Shown here: positions 6,335 through 11,222 of the stretch, in pieces
Position numbering within the stretch: position 1 is the first letter of the stretch
Layout of the letters: every line of letters begins with the position of its first letter
Assembly: GCA_910579485.1 (NCBI GenBank)
Contig: CAJTVO010000108.1
Coordinates: forward strand, 1-11,222
Direction: 5' to 3'
DNA length: 11,222 bases
From: an uncultured Oscillospiraceae bacterium
GTDB taxonomy: Bacteria; Bacillota; Clostridia; Oscillospirales; Oscillospiraceae
Notes under the pieces: model-generated
The model's database searches: none
What the model saw: the letters and a program-made list of their open reading frames with translations, nothing else
What the model was told of the DNA's origin: nothing
Made by a program: the position numbers and the translations under genes

Positions 6335-7237
6335 TCAGTTCTCCTCCGTTTCCTTCCACTTCTCTCCCCGCAGCATGGGGGACTTCCGGTAGGGTCCGTT
6401 CAGGAACCCGCCGCCGCCGGTGGTCATCCAGCGGGCCAGATACAGGAAGGGCACCAGGGCCTCTTCATCGCTGAGCAGATAGGCGGGGATGATCCCGTCC
6501 TCGGTCTCCAGCTCCGTCTTGCTCAGCAGGTTCAGTCCGGACAGGGCGTCCATAAGGGCCTCCGCCTCCGGCGCTTCCAGCCCCATGGGCCGGGCGATGG
6601 CTCCTGGCGTGTAGCGGCGGGCCATGGGCGGCTTGCTGTAGAGGTATTCCAACAGCTCCAGGCAGCGGGGCCGGGCCAGGACCTCGAACAGGCGGCGGCA
6701 GAGGCCGTTGTCCGGCAGGAAGGGCTCCCAGCCCTCCTCCGGCTCCGGGAAGAGGATAGCGAAGGACATGTCCTCGGCCCGGACGCCCAGCGCGACGCCT
6801 CCCTCCGTGGTGATCCGGGTCCGCCGCAGCCAGCGGACCGGCTGATCGGACGTCTCGTCCTCCGACTCACAGCGGGCCGTGTAGGCCAGCGTGTCCGCCA
6901 CGTCCTCCAGCTTGCCGCTCATGGCCGGACCCATGGCGGCCCACACCAGGCGGCACAGTTGGTCGATCCGCTGGTCCTGGGGCAGGGTGACGATCCAGCG
7001 GCGGGCTGCGTCCCGGATATCCACCCGCTCGCCGCCCTCCCGTCCGAAGAGGGCGTCTGTTGTGACGCCCAGGGCGTCCGCAACGGCGGGCAGCAGGGTC
7101 ACGTCCGGCGCGCCGCCGCACTCCCAGCGGCTCACCGCCTGGGCGCTGATGCCTACGGCGCGGCCCAGGTCCTCCTGGGTCATGCCCAGGGCTTTTCGGT
7201 ATCTGGCGATCTGCTCGCCCAGTATGTTGATGTTCAT
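6335..7237 (-). CDS. XRE-family regulator of the copy 2 transporter
   Basis: A 300-residue paralogue of the regulator at 3692-4570. The helix-turn-helix is at residues 7-63 (MTQEDLGRAVGISAQAVSRW), followed by a sensor region with a probable second winged helix around 182-245 and a charged tail (GEKWKETEEN). The start is set at 7237 because AAGGAGGT lies six to seven bases upstream; a TTG at 7258 would place that ribosome binding site inside the gene. It is coupled to the exporter gene downstream (one intervening base). The recognition helix (SAQAVSRW against SAQAVSKW in the paralogue) is almost unchanged, so the two regulators may bind the same DNA and cross-regulate. The sensor regions differ much more, suggesting different signals. 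Confidence 0.83.
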   Translation of the reverse strand: MNINILGEQIARYRKALGMTQEDLGRAVGISAQAVSRWECGGAPDVTLLPAVADALGVTTDALFGREGGERVDIRDAARRWIVTLPQDQRIDQLCRLVWAAMGPAMSGKLEDVADTLAYTARCESEDETSDQPVRWLRRTRITTEGGVALGVRAEDMSFAILFPEPEEGWEPFLPDNGLCRRLFEVLARPRCLELLEYLYSKPPMARRYTPGAIARPMGLEAPEAEALMDALSGLNLLSKTELETEDGIIPAYLLSDEEALVPFLYLARWMTTGGGGFLNGPYRKSPMLRGEKWKETEEN

Positions 7238-7258
7238 GGCGGGACCTCCTTGGCACAA

Positions 7259-7299
7259 GTGATGGTTGGATTATAGACCAAAAGAGGCTTGTATACAAG
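7259..7299 (-). promoter_or_regulatory. Promoter and palindromic operator of copy 2 module
   Basis: On the minus strand, -35 TTGTAT (7298-7293) and a perfect -10 TATAAT (7275-7270) have a 17-bp spacer. CAACCATCAC (7268-7259) again follows one base after the -10. A perfect 12-base palindrome, CTTGTATACAAG (7288-7299), covers the -35 and is a good candidate binding site for the adjacent XRE dimer. Confidence 0.72.
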
Positions 7300-7315
7300 G
7301 CAGGCGTTATTGGGA

Positions 7316-7338
7316 GAAAACAACGGAGCGTTGTTTTC
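7316..7338. repeat. Hairpin between divergent promoters
   Basis: GAAAACAACG (7316-7325) and CGTTGTTTTC (7329-7338) are perfectly complementary around the three-base loop GAG. The repeat lies between the minus-strand promoter at 7259-7299 and the plus-strand promoter at 7373-7400. It may bind a protein or insulate the two transcription units. The rest of the gene-free stretch 7238-7641 is the two promoters and the riboswitch leader. Confidence 0.5.
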
Positions 7339-7372
7339 CCGCGCCGGACGGGAGCGGGGCGGAAAAAAGGGC

Positions 7373-7400
7373 TTGCATTTTTGGCGGAGATGTGTATAAT
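7373..7400 (+). promoter_or_regulatory. Promoter of the FMN riboswitch-ribU transcript
   Basis: -35 TTGCAT (7373-7378), a 16-bp spacer and a perfect -10 TATAAT (7395-7400). The aptamer begins 22 bases later, so transcription would start just before the riboswitch. Confidence 0.75.
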
Positions 7401-7421
7401 GGACCATGACAACCGAACACT

Positions 7422-7551
7422 CATCTTCAGGGCGGGGTGCAAGTCCCCACCGGCGGTAAGCGTCCGTAAGGAGGCGAGTCCGCGAGCGCCGAAAGGCGTT
7501 GAACCGGTGCAAGTCCGGTACCGACAGTGACAGTCTGGATGGAAGAAGATG
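7422..7551 (+). promoter_or_regulatory. FMN riboswitch (RFN element)
   Basis: The closing helix P1 is formed by CATCTTC (7422-7428) and GAAGATG (7545-7551). In between lie the conserved RFN signatures: AGGGCGGGGTG, CCCCACCGGCGGTAA, GTCCGCGAGCG, GAACCGGTGCAAGTCCGGTA, CCGACAGTGACAGTC and TGGATGGAAGA. FMN binding to this RNA class normally shuts off riboflavin synthesis or uptake genes. The downstream gene is a riboflavin-transport S component, as expected. Confidence 0.95.
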
Positions 7552-7588
7552 GTCGTATAGGTGCGCCTTGCTGCGCTCTTTTGCGGCG

Positions 7589-7620
7589 ATACTCCGAAGA
7601 TGAAGGGTCTTCGGGTATTT
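7589..7620 (+). terminator. Riboswitch-controlled terminator
   Basis: ATAC plus CCGAAGA (7589-7600, one bulged T) pairs with TCTTCGG plus GTAT (7608-7618), followed by a modest T-rich run. The 5' arm contains GAAGATG (7596-7602), an exact copy of the 3' strand of aptamer helix P1. The aptamer's 5' strand CATCTTC could therefore pair here instead and prevent the terminator when FMN is absent. Confidence 0.65.
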
Positions 7621-7641
7621 CTGTAAAGGAGTGTATTTTTT

Positions 7642-8301
7642 ATGTCTACCGCAGCATCCACCGCCGCCGTCCGGAGGTCCCGGACCCACAAGATCGCCGT
7701 TACCGCCATGCTCTCGGCGGCGGCCACCGTCCTCATGTTCCTGGAGTTCCCCATCCCGTTTCTGATCCCGTCCTTCGTGGAGCTGGATTTCTCCGAGCTG
7801 CCCGCTCTGCTGGCGGCGTTCAGCCTGGGGCCTGTCAGCGGGGTCGTGGTGTGTCTGGTAAAAAACGTCATCAAGGGGCTGCTCTTTTCCGGCACCGGCG
7901 GGGTAGGGGAGATGTGCAACTTCCTGCTGGGCATCTGCTTCGTCATTCCGGCGGGGCTCATCTACCGCTATAAAAGGACCCGCTCCGGCGCGCTGGCCGG
8001 TGCGCTGGCGGGAGCGGTCATCATGGCGCTGTGCAGTATTCCGGTGAATTACTTCATCTCCTACCCGGTCTATACCAAGTTTCTGCCCATCGACGTGATC
8101 ATCAGCATGTATCAGGAAATCGTCCAGTCCTTCAACGGACTGCTCTCCCGGGTGAGCGCGCCCTTTGCCCTGCCTGCCGTTGATGGGTTGCTGGGCTGCC
8201 TTATCGCTTTCAACGCCCCCTTCACCCTGCTCAAGGGCCTGCTGGATATGGGGCTGTGCTTCCTGGTCTACAAGCCCCTGTCCCCGCTGCTCCACAAATA
8301 A
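7642..8301 (+). CDS. Riboflavin ECF transporter S component RibU
   Basis: A 219-residue, strongly hydrophobic membrane protein with about six helices. Its signature ELDFSELPALL (residues 47-57), followed by GP at 63-64 and KN at 74-75, is typical of RibU, which captures riboflavin at the cell surface. The C-terminal NAPFTLLKGLLDM resembles the region contacting the shared energising module. EcfA, EcfA' and EcfT are not in this window; group II S components use modules encoded elsewhere. The start at 7642 follows AAAGGAG at a slightly long spacing. The FMN riboswitch directly upstream independently supports the substrate. The transcript ends at the hairpin at 8339-8376. Confidence 0.95.
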   Translation: MSTAASTAAVRRSRTHKIAVTAMLSAAATVLMFLEFPIPFLIPSFVELDFSELPALLAAFSLGPVSGVVVCLVKNVIKGLLFSGTGGVGEMCNFLLGICFVIPAGLIYRYKRTRSGALAGALAGAVIMALCSIPVNYFISYPVYTKFLPIDVIISMYQEIVQSFNGLLSRVSAPFALPAVDGLLGCLIAFNAPFTLLKGLLDMGLCFLVYKPLSPLLHK

Positions 8302-8324
8302 GGAAACATATATTCTGTATCCTC

Positions 8325-8353
8325 TTTTCAAATACGTAAAAATGTGGTATGCT
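8325..8353 (+). promoter_or_regulatory. Possible weak promoter for the polymerase gene
   Basis: TTTTCA (8325-8330), a 17-bp spacer and TATGCT (8348-8353) with an upstream TG (extended -10). Matches are only four of six in each box, and the -10 lies within the ribU terminator stem. No recognisable LexA box was seen here. Confidence 0.3.
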
Positions 8354-8376
8354 GTGAACACGGCATACCACATTTT
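8339..8376 (+). terminator. Terminator of ribU
   Basis: AAAATGTGGTATGC (8339-8352) and GCATACCACATTTT (8363-8376) form a perfect 14-bp stem around a 10-base loop, with the T run at the 3' end of the stem. It sits 38 bases after the ribU stop and 19 before the next start codon. Confidence 0.75.
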
Positions 8377-8394
8377 CATGAAAGGGGACGCGCT

Positions 8395-9609
8395 ATGGAA
8401 CGGGTCATCCTGCACTGCGATCTCAACAGCTTTTACGCCTCGGTGGAGCTGCTCTCCAAGCCGGAACTCCGGGACCTGCCGGTGGCGGTATGCGGCGACC
8501 CGGAGAGCCGGAAGGGCATCATCCTGGCCAAGAACGAGCCCGCCAAGGCTTTCGGCGTGAAGACGGCGGAGACCATCTGGCAGGCCCGGCAGAAGTGCCC
8601 GGGGCTGATCCTCCTGCCGCCCCACCACGGGTCGTATCGGGAGTTTTCCAGGGTCGTCAATGAGATCTACGGGCAGTACACGGATCTGGTGGAGCCCTTC
8701 GGCATTGATGAGAGCTGGCTGGACATCACGGGGAGTATGCACCTGTTCGGCGGAGACGCCGCCGCCATCGCGGACGGCGTCCGGGAGCGGATCCGGAAGG
8801 AGCTGGGGCTGACGCTGTCGGTGGGGGTCAGCTTCAACAAGGTATTTGCCAAGCTGGGCAGCGACTACAAAAAGCCGGACGCTACCACGGTGATCCCGCC
8901 GGAGGGGTGGAAGGAGATTGTCTGGCCCCTGCCGGTGGGGGCCATGCTGTTTGCCGGTCCGGCCGCCCAGAGGGCGCTGGGGCAGTATGGGGTGAAGACC
9001 ATCGGGGGGCTGGCCGCCATGGCCCCGGCGCTGCCGGAGCAGCTGTTGGGGAAGCTGGGGCGGCAGCTGTGGGAATATGCCAACGGTCTGGACCGCACGC
9101 CGGTCCGGTCCCAGTTTGAGAAGGAGCCGGTAAAAAGCGTGGGGAACAGCTACACCTTCCGGGAGGACCTGACCACCCGGGAACAGCTGCGGCGGGGAGC
9201 CGCCATGCTGTGCGACAGCGTAGCGGGACGGCTCCGGGCCCAGGGGCTGTACTGCGGAGCGGTGGCGGTGGGGCTGAAGGACCCCGGGTTTCGGACCGTT
9301 TCCAGGCAGAAGCATCTGAGCCGGAGCACCCACCTGCGAGGGGAGCTGCTGGAGGCGGCGATGGAACTGATCGACAAGATGTGGAAGCCTTCATCGCCGG
9401 TACGGCTGCTCAGCGTGACGGCGCTGGCGCTGACGGACGCGGTGGAGACCTATGAGCAGACCGATTTGTTCACGCCTCAGCAGCCGGCGGAGAACGCGCG
9501 GCGGGAACGGCTGGAGCTGGCGGTGGACGGCATCCGCAAGCGGTATGGAGGCGGGGCTATCTCCTTCGGCGAGGCGGTGGGGCAGGTGGTCCATGGGGAG
9601 GAGACCTAG
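8395..9609 (+). CDS. Y-family DNA polymerase (Pol IV/DinB type)
   Basis: A 404-residue translesion polymerase. The opening motif CDLNSFYASVE (residues 8-18) gives the first metal-binding Asp9 and the likely steric gate Tyr14. FGIDESWLDIT (102-112) supplies Asp105 and Glu106. SVGVSFNKVFAKLGSD is the palm/thumb signature, and a little-finger domain follows. QTDLF at 355-359 is a typical beta-clamp-binding motif. The Asn at position 11, where E. coli DinB has Asp, is in my recollection common in Gram-positive DinB/UvrX relatives. The start at 8395 is chosen over an upstream in-frame codon at 8344 because AAAGGGG lies seven bases before it and family N-termini begin right here; the upstream extension would run through the terminator hairpin. 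Role: error-prone bypass of damaged DNA. It is probably transcribed separately from ribU. Confidence 0.95.
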   Translation: MERVILHCDLNSFYASVELLSKPELRDLPVAVCGDPESRKGIILAKNEPAKAFGVKTAETIWQARQKCPGLILLPPHHGSYREFSRVVNEIYGQYTDLVEPFGIDESWLDITGSMHLFGGDAAAIADGVRERIRKELGLTLSVGVSFNKVFAKLGSDYKKPDATTVIPPEGWKEIVWPLPVGAMLFAGPAAQRALGQYGVKTIGGLAAMAPALPEQLLGKLGRQLWEYANGLDRTPVRSQFEKEPVKSVGNSYTFREDLTTREQLRRGAAMLCDSVAGRLRAQGLYCGAVAVGLKDPGFRTVSRQKHLSRSTHLRGELLEAAMELIDKMWKPSSPVRLLSVTALALTDAVETYEQTDLFTPQQPAENARRERLELAVDGIRKRYGGGAISFGEAVGQVVHGEET

Positions 9610-9612
9610 GGG

Positions 9613-9681
9613 CTACATGTCCCTGCCCAGCGCTTCCTCCAGTTTGCCGAGGGCGCGTTTTTCGATGCGGGAGACATAGCG
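9613..9681 (-). pseudogene. 3' fragment of a sigK-like sporulation sigma factor gene
   Basis: Read on the minus strand, this encodes the final 22 residues GRYVSRIEKRALGKLEEALG.. ending in RDM and a stop; the conserved match starts at the Arg-Tyr codons around 9681. YVSRIEKRAL is the end of the region 4.2 helix-turn-helix of SigK (family form: ISRSYVSRIEKRAL). SigE and SigG relatives differ here (YISRLEK, QVSRIEK). Codons before Arg-Tyr do not encode the expected G-I-S-R-S, so the gene is broken exactly inside the recognition helix, next to the recombinase gene. This is the arrangement of skin elements, which are excised in the mother cell to restore sigK. The 5' part is not in the window and should lie further right if the model holds. 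Confidence 0.75.
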
Positions 9682-9685
9682 CCCC

Positions 9686-9695
9686 GGGTATTGTA
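9686..9695 (+). repeat. Direct repeat, left copy (possible att core)
   Basis: GGGTATTGTA occurs here, a few bases from the point where the sigK fragment loses homology, and again at 11165-11174. The position between the disrupted gene and the recombinase stop fits an attachment-site core. Chance cannot be excluded for a 10-mer. Confidence 0.4.
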
Positions 9696-9706
9696 AACGA
9701 TGGGTT

Positions 9707-11161
9707 CTAAAAATTTGCCTCCAGCTGTCGGAAGCGAAACTTGATGATGATTTTCTTGTCAGCGGTCAGCTCTACCCGCTCGATCAGGCTCACCAGAAGC
9801 TCCCGGTTGGTGCGGGCGGTTTCCAGGAACTGCTCCGTCAGCTTTTTGGCAAGAACGGACTGCTCCTCTGGGGAAAGGTCCGGGCGGTCCAGGCGATGAA
9901 GGCGTTGCTCCAGGGCGGCACGGTCGGCTTTGACTTTGGCGTAGATGCGCTGGAAGTCGGTCTCGTCCAGTACGCCGCTCAGCTTATCCATGTATATTTT
10001 GTCCAGGTGGGCGGACAGGCTGTCGAGCTTGGCTTTGAGGGCGCTGCTTTCCTTTTCGTTGTCCGCCTCTGCGATGGCTTTGGCCACCGCTCTCCGAGCC
10101 TGGGGCAGGAGCCGGTCCGTTTGTAGGCAGACCCCGCAAACCTCCTGCACCTTTTCCACCACCGCTTGGGTGACGGTCTCCTCCTTGATGGTGTGGCTGG
10201 TGCAGACGCCTGCCTTGGTAAAGCGCTGGTAGGTCCGGCAGACGAAATACAGCTTATCTTCCCCCGCCGCGTTCTTGCGGTTGAGCACCGCCAGGGGATA
10301 GCCGCATTCGTGGCAGAAGATCAAGCCTTTCAGCAGAAAGTCGTAGGTCCGGCTGCGGGTATGCCTGCGGCTGTCCAGCAGCGTCTGCACCTTGTCGAAG
10401 GTTTCCCGGTCAATGATGGGTTCGTGGGTGTCCTCTACCACCACCCAGTCCCGGCGGTCCTGCTTGATGCACTTCTTGGATTTATAACTGATCTTCCGGG
10501 TGCGGCCCTGGACCATACTGCCGGTGTAGGTCTCATTTCGCAGCATGTCGGAAATGCGCTCGCTGCTCCACAGGCCGGTGTAGGGACCGGGGTTGGGCAC
10601 AGGCAGTCCGGCGTAGGCAGCGGGGGTGGGGACGCCCTCGGTGTTGAGCTGGACGGCGATCTGGCGGCAGCTTACGCCTTCCAGGGACATGCCGAAAATA
10701 CGGCGAACTATAGGGGCCGCATCCTCGTCTATGACGATCTTGTTTTTCTCCGAGGGGTGCATCTTGTAGCCGTAGACCGGCTTGCCGCCGATGAACAGGC
10801 CCTTGCGCTGTTTGTCGTGCTTGACACTGGAGATCTTCTTGGAGATATCCTTGGCGTACATGTCATTCATGATAGCGCGGAAGGGGGTGATGTCGTTGGC
10901 GGTGGAGTCCACCCCAGTGTCGATGCCGTCCAGCAGGGAGATGTAGCGGACGCGGTGCTCCGGGAAGTACCGCTCCATGTAGTGGCCGGTGAGGATGTAG
11001 TCGCGGCCCAGACGGCTCAGGTCTTTGGTGATGACCATGTTGACCCTCTTGGCCTCAATATCGGCGATCATGCGCTGGAAATTCGGGCGGTCGAAAGCTG
11101 ACGTTAGATAACGATACTTTTGAAAACACTGGAAAATCAAGGTTTTTCGAGCGACGGACAA
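9707..11161 (-). CDS. Large serine recombinase, N-terminally truncated
   Basis: A member of the large serine recombinase family (SpoIVCA/TndX type). The recognisable part starts at FDRPNFQRM (residue 23 of the 484-residue frame). The catalytic domain remnant has KDLSRLGRDYI with the conserved arginines R50 and R53. The recombinase domain (about 105-255) includes GGKPVYGYK. A zinc ribbon has C283, C286, C308 and C320, a coiled coil spans about 350-425, and a basic C-terminal tail follows. The missing ~60 residues would hold the catalytic serine, and the frame's first 22 residues show no similarity to the family. The nominal start at 11161 is TTG with no ribosome binding site, so a functional protein from this copy is doubtful unless the true start lies across a rearrangement. 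Its place beside the sigK remnant, on the same strand, argues it is the skin-like element's excision enzyme or a decayed relic of it. Confidence 0.8.
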   Translation of the reverse strand: MSVARKTLIFQCFQKYRYLTSAFDRPNFQRMIADIEAKRVNMVITKDLSRLGRDYILTGHYMERYFPEHRVRYISLLDGIDTGVDSTANDITPFRAIMNDMYAKDISKKISSVKHDKQRKGLFIGGKPVYGYKMHPSEKNKIVIDEDAAPIVRRIFGMSLEGVSCRQIAVQLNTEGVPTPAAYAGLPVPNPGPYTGLWSSERISDMLRNETYTGSMVQGRTRKISYKSKKCIKQDRRDWVVVEDTHEPIIDRETFDKVQTLLDSRRHTRSRTYDFLLKGLIFCHECGYPLAVLNRKNAAGEDKLYFVCRTYQRFTKAGVCTSHTIKEETVTQAVVEKVQEVCGVCLQTDRLLPQARRAVAKAIAEADNEKESSALKAKLDSLSAHLDKIYMDKLSGVLDETDFQRIYAKVKADRAALEQRLHRLDRPDLSPEEQSVLAKKLTEQFLETARTNRELLVSLIERVELTADKKIIIKFRFRQLEANF

Positions 11162-11222
11162 GCAGGGTATTGTACTAAAAACTGAATACGACGCAGAAGC
11201 GGCGTTTCTTACTCTCTACATG
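11102..11222. other. Unassigned sequence at the right edge
   Basis: No gene is recognisable here on either strand. The stretch begins with the dyad CGTTA-GA-TAACG (11102-11113), directly beside the point where recombinase homology ends. It is more AT-rich than the recombinase gene. Minus-strand frames are interrupted by stops. It could be the edge of another element or a misjoined contig end. Confidence 0.4.
11165..11174 (+). repeat. Direct repeat, right copy
   Basis: GGGTATTGTA, identical and in the same orientation to 9686-9695, just upstream of the nominal recombinase start. The flanks are not conserved beyond the 10 bases. Confidence 0.4.

Noticed and set aside
5419..6474. 351-codon plus-strand frame opposite the second exporter
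   Set aside because: Antisense shadow of the ABC gene and the regulator's end, with no domain signature.
7238..7258. TTG start at 7258 for the copy 2 regulator
   Set aside because: The extra residues contain the Shine-Dalgarno that serves the ATG at 7237 and do not resemble the paralogue's N-terminus.
8344..8394. Upstream start for the polymerase gene at 8344
   Set aside because: The extension encodes the terminator hairpin, and family proteins begin at the Met at 8395.
8302..8394. SOS (LexA) box before the polymerase gene
   Set aside because: No palindrome of the Gram-positive GAAC...GTTC type was found; the only dyad is the ribU terminator stem.
7234..9333. Long 699-codon open frame on the minus strand
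   Set aside because: It runs antisense through ribU, the FMN riboswitch and the polymerase gene, has no recognisable domain and is proline, arginine and glutamine rich, as expected for a shadow frame in GC-rich DNA.
9686..11174. Deleting the interval between the 10-base repeats to restore sigK
   Set aside because: Joining the flanks in silico leaves the sigK frame preceded by non-SigK residues and a stop (TAA) within the next 20 codons, so this interval alone is not the sigK-interrupting element.
1..11222. CRISPR arrays, tRNA or rRNA genes
   Set aside because: No regularly spaced direct repeats and no recognisable tRNA or rRNA segments were seen on either strand.

Overview
The window is GC-rich chromosomal-looking DNA from an endospore-forming, gut-type Clostridia member. 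Family Oscillospiraceae or a relative is my inference. The reasons are strong G-rich Shine-Dalgarno sites, an FMN riboswitch in front of an ECF riboflavin-uptake gene, TipA-type and XRE regulators beside ABC exporters, and a 3' remnant of the mother-cell sigma factor gene sigK next to a large serine recombinase. All calls come from reading the sequence; no database search was run.

Left part (1-1440): four closely spaced hairpins and a longer inverted repeat precede a short zinc-ribbon protein that looks like the front half of a DUF1062 protein. A MerR/TipA-type regulator follows. It has a textbook MerR promoter (19-bp spacer with a dyad inside) and a strong internal ribosome binding site predicted to give a second, sensor-only protein. 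A hairpin terminator is shared with a convergent SLOG-family (YpsA/DUF1273-like) gene.

Middle part (2047-7299, minus strand): two tandem copies of the same two-gene unit, each a promoter, an XRE regulator and an ABC half-transporter, with one base between regulator stop and transporter start. The transporters align without gaps from residue 11 of the first. Their membrane halves have diverged strongly, but the ATPase halves are nearly identical, even at the DNA level, which suggests gene conversion. The two promoters share -35/-10 spacing and a 10-base element just after the -10. This is the most system-like part of the window: a duplicated, self-regulated exporter module.

Right-middle part (7300-9609, plus strand): a divergent promoter drives an FMN riboswitch and ribU, then a terminator and a Y-family DNA polymerase gene (dinB type) with a beta-clamp-binding motif.

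Right end (9610-11222): the last 22 to 23 codons of a sigK-like gene on the minus strand are cut off exactly where a mobile element begins, and a large serine recombinase on the same strand lies just inside. This resembles the skin elements that interrupt sigK in other spore-formers. The recombinase lacks its first ~60 residues, including the catalytic serine. Homology stops near 11,095, the last ~120 bases hold no recognisable gene, and a 10-base direct repeat lies on both sides of the recombinase. Whether the truncation is real decay, a secondary rearrangement or an assembly junction cannot be decided here.
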